From Eulemur rufifrons (taxonomy: Eukaryota; Chordata; Mammalia; Primates; Lemuridae): a stretch of DNA of 64,000 bases. The stretch is from contig NC_090989.1 of the NCBI RefSeq assembly GCF_041146395.1, positions 284,238,343-284,302,342 on the forward strand. Reading direction: 5' to 3'. A program made the translations under genes and the position numbers. This document shows positions 10,066-24,704 of the stretch, one piece after another. The notes below the pieces were generated by a model. That model worked only from the letters and a program-made list of their open reading frames with translations, was not told where the DNA came from and made no database searches. Numbering within the stretch: the first letter of the stretch is position 1; each line of letters begins with the position of its first letter.

Positions 10066-10400
10066 TCATGGCATGTGTCTGTTGTCATGGGATGGGTGGG
10101 GTGAGGGGTGTGTGTTGTCATGGGATGGGTGGCGTGAGGGTGTGTGTTGTCATGTCATGGACGGGTAAGGGGTGTGTGTTGTCTGGGACGGGTGGGGTGA
10201 GGGGTGTGTGTTGTCATGGGATGAGTGCAGTGAGGGGTGTTGTCATGGGATGGATGGGGGTGTGTGTCTGTTGTCATGAGATGGGTGGGGTGAGGGGCGT
10301 GTGTTGTCATGGCCAGGTAAGGGGTGTGTGTTGTCATGTCATGGATGGGGTAAAAGGGTGCGTGTTGTCTGGGATGGGTGGGGTGGGGGTGTGTGCCTGT
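10066..10400. repeat. GT-rich minisatellite (about 10 units of 25-37 bp)
   Basis: Variants of tgtgtgttgtcatgggatgg followed by gtggggtgagg are repeated about ten times. Two units of the catgtcatgga type, at 10147 and 10331, are each followed by a tgtctggga unit. This indicates a 184-bp higher-order duplication. The open frames across it are artefacts of the period. Confidence 0.9.
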
Positions 10401-10685
10401 TTTCGTGGGTATCTGGGTCCTGGTGAGTTGGCAGGGCCCCTCCAGGCACACAGCAGGGTCTCCCATGTCCTTGCCTGTCACAGAGTGTGGGACTGTCCAG
10501 CTTAGAGGCCTCTGTGATGCCCCCACCAGAATGCCCCACCAGCTTCTCATGGTGACACCCTGTTTTCGAGGATTTGGAGAGCCCTTCCTACTTTGAGTTT
10601 ATCTTAACTGAGTTAATGGCCCTAAAGCACCAAAATAGCAATGTGCATTTAATGAGCTCCTGCTGTGTACAGAGCCAGGTACTAG

Positions 10686-11018
<333 letters not shown>

Positions 11019-11054
11019 TTATTTTATTTTTTTATTCAAAATGCCTGGGAGCCA

Positions 11055-11105
11055 CCGTGGGTTTAATTAAACTAATTAGGTATGGCCACAATCTGCTGAT
11101 GCTGA
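11055..11105. promoter_or_regulatory. AT-rich island with TAATTA-type motifs
   Basis: tttaattaaactaattagg at 11062-11080 packs overlapping homeodomain-type sites immediately downstream of the old Alu, then unique sequence rich in ctgctgatgctgatgag. Candidate enhancer only. Confidence 0.25.
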
Positions 11106-11109
11106 TGAG

Positions 11110-14100
11110 AGACCGAGTGTGTCTGGAGCGGCTTCGGTTGGGAGGTCCAGAGGTGGCCCATACCGGCAGACAGCCCTTGTGGCGGCCTGCAGCTTGCACC
11201 TTTGGGGCACCGCCTGCCCGGCCTCTGACCTGCCCACACCACTCGGCGTGGCCGGGGTTTGTCCCCCACCTCAGCTCCTGCTCCTGCCTTTCCCCTGACA
11301 CTCCCGTCTGGCCACCTTCGGCATCCTCCCGCCATGCCTTTTCCATCCGTGCCTGCCCTTCCTGTAGGAGGGGGCTTAGGGGCCCCCCTCTGGGAAGCTG
11401 CCTCTGAGCTCACCCTCTCCCCAGCTGGTCCCTCAGCGTCCCAAGCCTGGCTCTCGGCTCCCAGTGTTGCGGGTGTGTCTGTGGCCTTGCACGGTCCACT
11501 GTTTGTCACTTGAGGACCCTTACTGCTTGCTCTGCAGAACCCAGAGCAGACTGAGGGCAAAGGCTGCTGTGGGCCCCCGAGGCAGGGCTGCGGCGCGGCT
11601 GCCCCTCTCCGGTCTCGCAGGCCTGGCCTCCTCTGCTCCCTCCCTTCATCCAGGAGTAATCCCCGAGCGCCTGCCAGGTGCCACTCGGGTTTGTGCCTAG
11701 CGAGGGCAAGGAGCAGGCTGGGTCCATCCCGGCTCTCGTGGAGCTTCTAGTCAAGCAGGGGCACCCAGTGGGTGTGGATGACATGCTTGTTGACTGAAAA
11801 AGTGACATTCAATTACCCGGAGAGTTCCCAGTGCAGGCAGGACGTGCTGGGCTGGTGTGGCCGAGGTGGCCGAGGCAGGAGACACGGGCGGCGGGGGGCA
11901 GAGGAAGGAAGGCTGTCAGGGAGACAAGGAAGCCTTTTCTTTTCTTCTTTTCTGCTTTTTGGTAGATTTTGTTTTTAAAAACATTTTGACTCATGAAAAG
12001 TTGTAAGTTTTTTCGAGCCATTTGAGGGTAAGTTGGCAGCTTGGTGCTGTGCGTCCCCGGAGGTTTCACCAAGTGTGCTACGAACAACGGTACTCTCCTC
12101 TGTCACCAGGGCGTGGCCATATCAACCCGGGAGGCCACAGCGATCCGTCATCCCTTTTTAGGCTTCCTCAGTCGTCCTGATAAACTCCCTTAGTTGCAGG
12201 GGCACCCTCAGGCCCTGTGCGGCCTGCCCTTGTTTCTGCCTCTCGGCCGGGGACCCTGTCCAGCCCTTCTTTGGTTTTGGCGGCCGTGGCACTCTGGGAG
12301 GTCCAGGCTCCTTTTGCAGAATGTCCCCCCTGGGGGGTTGCCCCTGCAGGGAACAGCACAGCCGCCGGCGGCGCTCCTCACCTCCTGGCAGGTGTCGTGA
12401 GCTTTACCTTGGTCTCACTGCTGGGGAGGGCGTGTTTAACTGCGGGACTGAGACGGGTTCCTGGACCTCGCCGTGAAGCTGCTTTGCTGCCCTTTGCCGT
12501 TAACATGCGTTTTAAACAAGGTACTTTGAGACCATATGAGCGTCCCCCCTCTCTCTCCCTGCCCCCCCTTCATCCCTTCTCTCCCCCATTCTTTCCACTT
12601 TGGCTTATGGTTCTCTGTTTCACTCCATGCGTCATAATCTGTCACTGTCACTACTTACGTTATTTATACTGGCGCTCACATTGTCACGGCTTGACCAGCG
12701 AGAGCCGCTCCGAGCTGACGTCTGGGTGGTGTCTTCATGTCCCGATCACCTCGAGCTGCGAGGGGCGTGTGGACGCGAGCTTTACGCTGGCGGGTTCTGG
12801 CAGGATGTTCACGTCTCATCTGGTGTTTTCTTTGTCCCAGCTCGGGGGGTCGGCCGCGTCTCCGAGGGCTCTGGGTCCGTGGTAGAGGAGAGGGTGCTTA
12901 GAGGCCAGGGTCGGGGTGGGGCGTGCTCAGGCTCCTGGGGTAGTCCTGCTTCCGGGTGCTCCCGTGTGCACACCTGGGGAGCTGCACGTGTGTGCGCGAG
13001 TGTGTGCCACCGACGCCTGCGCGTGTTACGTGTGGACGTGTTTTCTGTCCAGTCAGTGTTGCCAGATGGACACAGTTAACGGGAACCTCGTCTGTGCTTT
13101 ACAGCTGCCGGTGGTCATCATGAAAAAGTAAGAAGAAATGTCTAACGCTGATTTTAACAATGCGCTTTATTTAACCCGTGCATTCTCGACAGGGGCCTCA
13201 CGCCCTGAGGGGTGAAAGCAGACCTTTGGGGTGCAGCAGTCTTGCTTTCCTGAGCGCCGCGCAGAGGCACGCGCTGAACGCGGTGTATCCACAGGGCAGC
13301 TGCGGCGTTAGAGCTTCATTCCGGAGGGCGATGAGAACGTCTGGAAGGCTCCTTAGGGGCAGGCGTGACCACACGCGTTTGCCAGCGTCAGCAGCTGGGG
13401 GGCGTCCTGCTGCTCCCCGTCCCAGGCCATGGTGGCGGGGGTGTCCCAGCAGCCGGGGTGGCAGAGGGGGCTGGACGCCAGGCAGGTCTGATGGTGGCCC
13501 CGGCTGCCCGCTCGGTGCCTCCCTCCACCCTGCAGGGATGGTGTTTCCCCTACGGCAGGCGATGAGACTGAGGCTCGGAGGGATGGGGTGATGGAAGGTT
13601 CCAGAGACGGTGGCTGTGCCCCAAAGCCATTGGGCAGCTGGATGGATGGGGGTGGGTGATCGGCCCTTGTGGTGCTGGCTTTGGGGGTGCCCTGGTCCTC
13701 TGGGGAAGAGGCTTGGTGCTGGGTCCCTGTGCCCCGGCCTGTGCAAGCTTAAAGCTGGAGAATGCCTTTGCACCCTGGTTCTGTCCTGCCCAGCACTGGT
13801 ACCTCCGCTGGCCTGGAGAGACCCTGGGAGGTGTGGGGTCCCTGGGATGGTGGGGAGGTTGGGAGACAGGGAGCCAGTGCCTGAGTCTGGAGATGGCCCT
13901 GGGCCGGCTGGCTCTGCCCTCTGCCCCTGGCTTCGGGCTGTGCCTCCCCTGCTCCCGGGGGCTGGGCGGGCTCACTCTGGCTTACTCAGCTCCCTTCGGC
14001 TGGACCCTTGCTCTGGGCTTTGGCGGCAGAAGCAGAACCCCTGCCTTTGTGCTGCGGACTTTCGGGAGGAGGGACAGAAAGGACTGACCGGGACAGACAG

Positions 14101-15310
14101 AGATGGCGCTTTCAGATGCAGAGGGCAGGCAGGAGGCAGGGGAGTGATCCAGGGGGACGCCCAGGTGGCTTCCTGCCTGCTGGGTTTGCATGTCTGTCCC
14201 TGTCTTCCCCTTGCCAGGTGCACCTGTGCTCCCCAAATGTCATTTCAGTGGGACTGCGCTCGGCCTGCAGGCCACTCAGTGAAGTTCGGACTGGGGCCTT
14301 TGGGGACAGGCACGTCCTGGAGAGGTCGGTGGTCTCCGGGGACGGGTCCTCGAGGGCCTGGGCTAAGATGGGGCTCCACTGGTGAGGCGGGGGCTGGGCT
14401 GGGCTCTGAGGTCGCTCCTGGCTGTGTTTTGGAGCGGCCGTGGCTCCTGGCTCTGTGTCTGTCACAGGAAGTGTCCTGTAGGCCTGTCCCTCTGCCTTGT
14501 CAACATCCTCTGTCCGGGTTCCGGATGGCTGTGCGGTATCCGCTCCCTCCTGGTGCCCTGGGCTGCCCCGGCCCTGCCCACTCCGGCTGAGCCATCTCTG
14601 TGCGGCCCCCGCCTGGGGACCTGCTTCCCGGGGCCTGGCCGTGTGTGCAGCTGGGCAGCGGGCCCTCGACCCCACCAGGACGAGCCCCTGGGCAGCTCTG
14701 ATTGGCGCTGGGGTGTCTGCGGGGTGGTCTGCCCTGCGGGAGGGCAGGCCCCAGCTCAGGCGCCGTGTTTTTGGTCGGTGCAAATCCCGAGCTCTGAGGG
14801 ACCCTCGACTGGACAGTGTCCTGGGCCGCCCTGACTGTTTTGGCTTCTGGATCCAAAAGACAAACAAGGGAAACAGACACGCAGCCACGGAGGGGACAGG
14901 TCTGGGCGGTGGGAGCTTGGGCCGAGGGGCCAGGCCAGGCTGCCCCGAGTCAGGTGTCTGGAGGCTGCCAGCTGCCGGCGCGGCCTCACGGGTCCCGGTG
15001 CTGCTGGGAAGGTTGTGTTGTGATGGGAGGGTTTGCTTGTCGGTCTCTGTGTCAGGATTAAGAAAAATCACGTCACCAGACCAGCTCCTCGTCCCCCTGA
15101 GCCAACTTAACCTTGAAGCCACATATGCTCCTCTTGGTTTGTTTGGTTTTGTACTTTTGGTTTCAAAGGCAGCACATAGACATGGGGTCCTCCTGGCCCC
15201 TCCTGGAAACCACTAGCCTCGGCCTTTCCAGGAAGGGGGTGCCCGTCCCAGGCCCCCCGAGGCTCCCCTAGAGCCCCCTTTTCCTTGTCATCTGCATGCG
15301 GGTAGGGAAG
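11110..15310. other. Intron 1 GC-rich sequence, no gene recognised
   Basis: A pyrimidine-rich patch lies at about 12545-12600. An AT-richer stretch at about 12590-12680 is followed by CpG-rich sequence. Long antisense frames (for example 14112-15122) have no recognisable domain. Confidence 0.45.
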
Positions 15311-15311
15311 G

Positions 15312-15520
15312 TTTTTTTTTTTTTTTGAGACAGGGTCTCACTCTGTTACCCAGGCTACAGGCAGTGGCATCATCACAGCTCACAGCAACCTCCAACTCCT
15401 GGGCTCAGGCAATCCTCCTGCCTCAGCCTCTCGAGTACTGGGACTGCAGGCGAGCGCCACCGGGTCCAGCTACCATTTAAATTTTTTGTAGAGACGGGGC
15501 CTGGCTGTGCTGCCCCAGGG
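15312..15520 (-). mobile_element. Truncated Alu (antisense)
   Basis: T15 tract, then an antisense Alu monomer through ttgtagagacggggcctggctgtgctgcccc, where homology stops. The other monomer is missing, so the copy is truncated. Confidence 0.85.
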
Positions 15521-15754
15521 CAGGTAGACTCCACGTCCCCTTCGCTCATCGAGGAGCAGAGGCTTGAAGCGCCCAGCTACCTGCCAGGGCCACTCCACTG
15601 TGACAGGCTGGCCTGGACTTGGCCCTGGACTTCAGGACTCCAGCGGCCATGCCCTTGACCACAGCTGCTGTGCCTGGGGGGCCAGTCAGCTCTGTGGGGT
15701 CTTCCCGGGGCCACTCCAGCAGGATGGGGTGAGGGGAGCCCGCTCAGCTGTGGA

Positions 15755-15895
15755 GGAGCTTGATTTTGTGTTCCATCTTTGTCATTTGTCAGTTGTGTGA
15801 TTTTGGACAAATCATTTCGACTCTGTGAGCCTCAGTCTGTCTGTCTGTACATTGGGCATGATGCAGATAATAACAGTTCCTGTGACACGGGCGCA
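15755..15895 (+). repeat. MIR SINE fragment
   Basis: Clear sense MIR: cagttgtgtgattttggac, caaatcatttcgactctgtg, then gatgcagataataacagttcc. Confidence 0.75.
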
Positions 15896-15929
15896 GGACT
15901 TGTGGTGGGCCTAGGTGGTTCGTGCGTCC

Positions 15930-16190
15930 ACCCAGCGTTTACTGGCCCTACACCATGCCTGGCTCTGGCAGCGCTGCCTGTGGCTGGGAGGATGCAGTCA
16001 GATGTCACGCCGGCAGCATGGGGAGCAGCGCCCCTGTCTGCTGGGGACCCCAGGGGTGTGCATCCAGCGCGTGGGTAGGGCAGGGCTGGGAGGCTTCCTG
16101 GAGGAAGTGGCCTTTTAGCTGAGTCTTGACCGACAATGGGAGTGAGCCAGGTGAGGGTGAGGGGCTTCTAGGACAGGTCAGGCCTTGCTG
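15930..16190 (-). repeat. L2 fragment (antisense)
   Basis: gcgtttactggccctacacc and later aggcttcctggaggaagtgg and gagtcttgaccgaca follow the antisense L2 3' order. Confidence 0.5.
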
Positions 16191-16199
16191 GCCACTGAC

Positions 16200-17840
16200 C
16201 CCACCAGGCCTTATCCTCCTCTTCCTCTCCCTTGATGTCCTGGGGTCTTTTGCCAGCTGTGCTTTCTCTGCAGTCAGCGAGTGGGAGTCTGACGCCCACC
16301 CCGGTGCGGGGGGCGAGGGGAGCCCTGCATCTTGGTCTTCCTCTTCGGGGACACACAGGTGTCCTTTTTCCTGGTGAGGGGCATTGATGGGTGGGCAAGA
16401 GTCTCACTAGCTGGCAGTGTCCCTGGGACAAGGGACGAGGGAGCTGCCCTTGTGCGGGGGCACCTAGGCCCCCCCCCCCCGCCATCACTGGGGTTGGTGA
16501 GGAGAGGCGTGTCTCCTCTGCACATTTTGCCCTGTTCTGTTGAAGCGCGTTCGTCCCCCGGCCTCTCTGGGTCTCCTTCCTGTCCGGGGGTGACTTTCTG
16601 CACTGCTGCCCTTTGCAGAGGGCCTGCTGGGGCCCCTCCAGGGTCAGAGGCCAGTCGTGTAGGGATGCTCAGGTGGCAGGATAACCTGTCAGCCCCTCCT
16701 CCCCAGGGCTGTCACAGGGAGGCAGATGTCCCCGTGCCCGAGAAGCCCGTTCTTTGCTGGGTGTGGGGCTTTGGCACATTTCTTAACTTCTCTGAGTTTC
16801 ATGGGACAGCGCTGGTTTCCCCTGCTGAGGGTGGGTGAGGGGGCAGGGAGAGGATGCTCTGGGCGTGCCAAGCGCGGGGCCAGGCAGGGCCCGATGCCCG
16901 ACGGAGGTGGCGTCTGCGTCTATGTGCAGAGGGGACTTGCCCAGATGCCCTGGGCCGTGTGCCTCCCTCTTGGCCCTCATGGCTTTTCCACGTGCCTTTC
17001 TCGTGGCACATTTCTTGGGCTTTTCGTGTGCTGGGTCTTCACTGCTTGCCGACTCGGGTGCCCCAGCCAGAGTCACCTGGGCGTCCTTAAGGCTCCTGTT
17101 CTCTCTCCAGGAGTGAGGTGGGTGGTGGTGAGCAGGCAACGGTTCCCCGAATGCATGCCTGCCCCGCGCCCTGCCCCAGCCCGGCACCGTCCCCACCGTG
17201 GGCCCCACAAGCTCCTCGTCTGAGTTGCGGAGGGGAAGGGCCCTGCCCACCTCCTGCCGGTGGCCCGCGCCCAACTCAGGGGAGGGGGTGGGGGGAGATG
17301 GGTCCAGTGGGCATGGCGGCTCTCGGGCCACTTGCTTCACGTCTGGGCCTCCGTTGCCTCTCCTGTAAACGGGGCCGTCGTTTCTGCCCCCCACGCCTGC
17401 AGGAGTGGCCGGGAGGTGGGCGTGGAGGGGGTGTGAGTCAGTGCCCCTCGCTGGGGTGAACGCCAGCCGCCCTCCGCAGGGTCGGGGAGTGCAGTAACTC
17501 TTGCAGGGAGCAGCCCCGCCGATGGCTCCGTGCTCCGTGCTCTGGTTGACAAGTCCCGGCTTCTACTGTTTCTTAAGGAGGCGTTTTCTCACGGTGGCGG
17601 CTCGGGCTTCTGCATTTGTCTCCTGGAACTGGCAGGCCCAGGCAGCATCTGCTTTCAGTAACGACGTGGGCTTTCTGCTGCTTTCTTTGAGAGAATCTCG
17701 ACGTGTAGACATGCGCTAATGATGCAATGCTCCCGGCGCCTCCCCCGCCCGCACCCCATCCCCAGCATTGGGGCGCTCCGGGGGTGTGAGCCCTGGAGAT
17801 GCTCTCAGTGAGGATCAGGGTGGGGCCAGTGCACCTCTGG
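16200..17840. other. Intron 1 GC-rich sequence
   Basis: Contains a C12 run (16469-16480), weak sense MIR remnants at about 16762-16812 and 17325-17385, and no credible exon. Confidence 0.45.
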
Positions 17841-17843
17841 ATC

Positions 17844-17876
17844 GTTTGATTAGCGGGAGCCGAGGGTTTGATTAGC
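17844..17876. promoter_or_regulatory. Paired GTTTGATTAGC 11-mers, 22 bp apart
   Basis: Identical 11-mers at 17844-17854 and 17866-17876 (start-to-start 22 bp, about two helical turns) sit in an AT-richer stretch that ends at the GT repeat. The arrangement resembles paired homeodomain sites. Function is inferred. Confidence 0.3.
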
Positions 17877-17957
17877 ACCCGGCGAGGACAGATGCCTTGT
17901 CTGGGAGTGAATAACCGAGTCAATAAATCCAGGCTGTAAACCTCACCTTTCGCAGCT

Positions 17958-17958
<1 letters not shown>

Positions 17959-17996
<38 letters not shown>
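17959..17996. repeat. (GT)n microsatellite
   Basis: About 18 uninterrupted GT dinucleotides. Confidence 0.95.
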
Positions 17997-17997
<1 letters not shown>

Positions 17998-18087
17998 ATG
18001 GCCTGGCTGAGCTGAGCAGCTGGGCTTCCCGGCAGTGCTGTTTCTGGGACCAGGGCTGAGTGGTGTGTGGGGGAGTGAATGAATCAG

Positions 18088-18205
18088 AATGGACTTGGGG
18101 TCAGGAAACTGGGCTTGCTCTGCCATCCGTGCTGTGTGACCTTGGGCGAAAGGCCCCCCTGTCTGTGCCTGTCTGCATCTCTGACCAATCTGGGTGATGC
18201 TATCC
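18088..18205 (+). repeat. MIR SINE fragment
   Basis: gggcttgctctgccatcc, then gctgtgtgaccttgggcg, then the catctctgaccaatctggg segment match sense MIR. Confidence 0.65.
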
Positions 18206-18924
18206 GCCCCTCTCGCTGATTTGGGGGCTCACACTGCTCTCTTTGAAGCGACCGAGGGCTCTGAGCCTCCATAGCCGAAGGGGCCTTATTTTGCCGCAGG
18301 GCTGTCTGCCCTCTGGGGACGCTGTGTTGGACAAGGAGCTGCCCTGTTGGGGGAAGCCCTGGCCGCTTCCCCACAGTGAGTCAGGGCCCAGGGGTGCGGG
18401 TGGCCCCTGAGTGGCAGGTTCTGCTGATGGAAGACAGAGACCCCGACTGTGGCTCAGCCGCACCTGCGCTGGCTCCTGGGGTTCCTGTCCCGCCCTGGCC
18501 CTCCCCCCTGGGCCTCAGCCCTCCGAGTTACGAGTTACGGGTCCCCAGGTGCCGGCGAGGGCCGGCCTTTGCAGGGTGGGGGATGGTCAGCCCGGGCAGG
18601 AGGCCAGAGAGTCACGGCCACATCTTGCCGCCCCCAGCGGCCTTCGGCCTTTCTCTGGCTTTACCGTCCAGTGGCCCAGGACCGAGACGTGTGGGCCAGT
18701 GCCTGGGCGCCTGTCTGTGTCGGGCGGGCCGTGGGCCCAGCCGGGACAGCTTCTCGTGCTGGGGCGGCACTGGCCGGGCGCACTCGAGCCCCAGCCCCCG
18801 AGCGCTGGGGCACAGCGGAGTCGGGCTGCTTCCGGCTGCCGTGGAGAGGCCCACAGAGATGGTCCCCACTGATTCAACCCGAGGGGCTCCCTGGGGGCCC
18901 GGCCCTGCGGAGGGCTGTCCTCAT

Positions 18925-19080
18925 GACAGCCCAGGATAGTAGGCGTTAGGACTATGGCGTTTGAAAGCTGTGGAAACAGGCTCAGAGCACCAAGATCCTG
19001 CCTGGGTTTGCCGGGGGGAGGCGACGGCAGGACTCGAACCCGTGGCTTCATGGCCCGTGGCCTTGGCGCCCTCTCCCTGG
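18925..19080 (-). repeat. MIR SINE fragment (antisense)
   Basis: gtggaaacaggctcagagc, ggcaggactcgaacccgtgg and the following antisense B-box region identify MIR. The tRNA-like gactcgaaccc comes from the tRNA ancestry of MIR and is not a tRNA gene. Confidence 0.65.
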
Positions 19081-19139
19081 CGCCGTGGGCTCCTGAGATG
19101 CTGGGATTTGTATCCGTCTAAACATTCCCGCCCGTGATT

Positions 19140-19335
19140 CATGTGCTGCCAGCCGCGCTCTTTTTCTCTGAACTGGTGTGTGTAATAAAATGTGTTTTTC
19201 TCAGAAAAGGGAAAATAGAATTTTCACACACCACTCCCTCTTCATGCAAATAAACCTTGGGAGAAATCGGCCTGTCATCTCTTTGGGTGTATTTTGTGGT
19301 AATTTAGCTGCTTAAATGAAACATCTGTTCGCCAG
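19140..19335. promoter_or_regulatory. AT-rich island with perfect octamer ATGCAAAT
   Basis: An AT-rich, repeat-free block in GC-rich DNA. It contains ATGCAAAT at 19244-19251 (POU/Oct consensus), gaaaagggaaaatagaa and gtggtaatttagctgctta. The composition suggests a conserved non-coding element; conservation cannot be tested here. Confidence 0.35.
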
Positions 19336-21690
19336 CGAGGCCCTGGGAGAGCGGCTGTAGATTAAAACAGGAGAGCGGGGGTGTCGTTTGCGTTACTGTC
19401 ATCGAGGGGCGGCCGCCAAGTCAGACCCGCGTCCCGGAGGGAGCCCTGGGCACCAGCCCGTGGGGCAGGGACAGGTGTGTGGGCTGGAGCCGGCGCGGCT
19501 TCCCTTCTGGTGGCGGGACCAGGGGCCGGGCGGGCCGGCGCTGAGGCTGCTCCAAGCAGGGCCCGGCGGGGCTCGGGCAGAGCTGCCCTGGCTCTGTCTG
19601 TCGAGGGGACCCGCAGACCCCCACGGCTCCGCCAGCGTCCTCCCTCACGGAAGGAGCTTCCTCCCTCTAGCACCCTGTCCTGGGGTCAGACGCCGGCCCT
19701 GTGTGCCCCTGGAAAGCTTCTTGGTCACCCCCAAGTCTCAGTTGGCTCATCTGTGAGACGGGCTGCGGGGAGGTTGGGGAGCCCCCGCGGGTGTGGGCGT
19801 GGGTGCCGCCGTCCCTGGCTCCCGGCGGGCCCTTGAGCGTGGCTGGTGGTTCCAGCCTCCACCTTGGAATTGGCTTCTTCACATGACAGGTGTCCCCAGG
19901 GCCTGCTGGGCAGTGGTTTTCATCCGAGTTGATCGCTGTGTGGGGTGATCGGTGGGCTCCTCGTGGGGGACGGTCTCCAGAGCATCCTGTGCTGGTCGAG
20001 TGCAAGGTGACGTGTCGCTTGTGAGTGCCTGGCCCCTGGGGCAAGGGAGAGGCGGGTGAGACCGTGTCCTGCAGAGTCGGGGTTGGGGGGGAGCATGGAC
20101 ACAGCCTTTGTGGGGGGCCCTTGAGGGACGGCGGGGTGGAGGCCCAGGGCCGTGGGAGCAGGGGGTGCTGGGGCCACGGGGCCACACCACCCTGCACGTC
20201 TAGGGGAGGTGACAGCAACTCCGAGCCACTGCCTCGAAGGCTGCAGGGAGGTACGGGCGGGGGTGCTGGGTGGGTGACTTCATCCTGGGGGTGCCAGGGA
20301 ACAGGGAGAGGGGTTGGTGGTGAGAACGTGGTGTGCAGGGATTTGGCTTCAGAAAGCTCCGCTGCGGCTCCGCTGGGACTGGCCGGAGAGGCAGGCCTGG
20401 CCCTGGGGGCAGACATGGCTGTCCAGGAAGGGGCCTGCCCTGGGGCGGGGTTGGGGGTGGGGGTGGACTTGGACATGGACATGGGTGATGAAGACGGTGC
20501 CCCGTGTCAGGCTCGGGCAGTGTGGGGGATGGCGGGGCCCCTCTGGAGTCGGCCCCTGGGGTTCGGGCTGCGCCATTGGCCGGCGGTACACGGAGGCGGC
20601 TCTCCCCACGCTCTGTCCAGAGTCTGCCCAGACCAGACTTGAGGGACCTTTCGGCTCTACCGGGGTGTCCCTGTCTGGCCTTGTGCTCTCTGCTGCCTTT
20701 CCTGTCCCCGTGGCACCTACTGTGACCGTGTCCAGGTTGCTGGACTTGACGGTGGGTGGGGAATCGTCGTGGGGGGTGGAGCTGGCCCCAGCCTGGGGGT
20801 GGCCAGACTCAGCCGCCTCTTGCAGAGCCGGGTCCCGGGCTGGTGTCCACATTCTTTCTCCTTCCGTGTCCTTGCGCTGTGTGCCACGCTGACACTCTGC
20901 TGCAGAGGCAAAGGTCACAGACAGGTGCCGACCTTCCCTCCTCGCGGCGGGGCGGGCGCGTCAGAGTCCGGCTCTCTGGGGAGTGTGAATCCCTCCCGTG
21001 GGATTCGGTCAGGTAACGAGGTGGCCGTGCAGACACCCAGCTAAACTGCCTGGAAACCCAGACGGTGCTGTCTGTTCTTTCGAAGTGGTTTTGCTATGAA
21101 AAGAGTGGTTTTTCTTAAAAAGCGCATCGCCGTGGATTGATTTTCCGGGGACTCCTTCATTGCTATTGATCCGGTAAAGCTGTAATCGGGAAGGAGCCCC
21201 GCCGTGCTTGTGTTGAGGGCAACTCGCTAACCTCGTCGGTTTCTCAGCGAGACGCATCTGCTGCGACTCAGGGCGGCCCCACGTCGAGAGCTGGGGAGCC
21301 AGCTGTGAGTATCTGGGGTCTCGGCCTCCAGCCCCGAGCTTGGGCCACTGCCCTGCCCCGGCAGACCCCAGCAGGGGGTCCAGGGCTGACGGAGGACAGC
21401 GCCGTTGTCTGAAACTACTTGGGGAGGCAGAGACCAAGGGTGGCTCCCTCTCCGGGCCACCGCTTCTTGCGTGTCTGAGAGACGCCAGCTCTGTAACAGG
21501 ACGGTGTGTAGCCGGAGGCCGTCTGCTGTGTGGTGCAGGCTCTGCCGTCTCCAGGACGGACACAGCTCTGTCCAGGTCCCCAGGGCGACCCACGGGGTAG
21601 GGACCTGGGGGACCGTGGGACTGACTCTTCGGGTCTTGGCGAGAGTGGCAGGCACCAGAGCTTTGAGAATTGCATCTCTGAGCCTCCCTT
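19336..21690. other. Intron 1 sequence, no gene recognised
   Basis: A small CpG-rich patch with a NotI-like gcggccgc lies near 19409. A MIR remnant (aagtctcagttggctcatctg) lies at about 19725-19760. An AT-richer block lies at about 21065-21190. Confidence 0.45.
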
Positions 21691-21696
21691 GCCTTT

Positions 21697-24548
<2,852 letters not shown>

Positions 24549-24549
24549 A

Positions 24550-24700
24550 AATGTATTTTTTATCATACAGATATTACAAATTGCTTGTCAAAAGTATAGA
24601 CATGTAGAATATATATACTGTATAAGCATGTATACATATAAAAATACACACATATATATACATATGTATATTTTTAAAGTTTGTTAGTCTTCTTACTGCC
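24550..24700. repeat. AT-rich low-complexity block (TA/CA steps)
   Basis: Runs of atatatac, acatatata and catatgtatat follow the L1 break. Possibly an internal L1 remnant or expansion of simple repeats. Confidence 0.6.
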
Positions 24701-24704
24701 TAGA

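Noticed and set aside
10066..10400. CRISPR-like array
   Set aside because: Units are variable in length and sequence, there are no unique spacers, and the host is a mammal.
10068..10505. 145-residue repetitive frame and its antisense partner over the 10.1-kb array
   Set aside because: Translation of a tandem DNA repeat; no start context, splice sites or known protein.
14112..15122. 336-residue antisense frame
   Set aside because: Low-complexity Pro/Arg/Ser-rich translation of GC-rich intron; overlapping long frames occur on the other strand.
19030..19050. tRNA-like B-box (gactcgaaccc), also near 33445 and 63075
   Set aside because: These are antisense MIR heads, which derive from a tRNA; no cloverleaf or A-box at the right distance.
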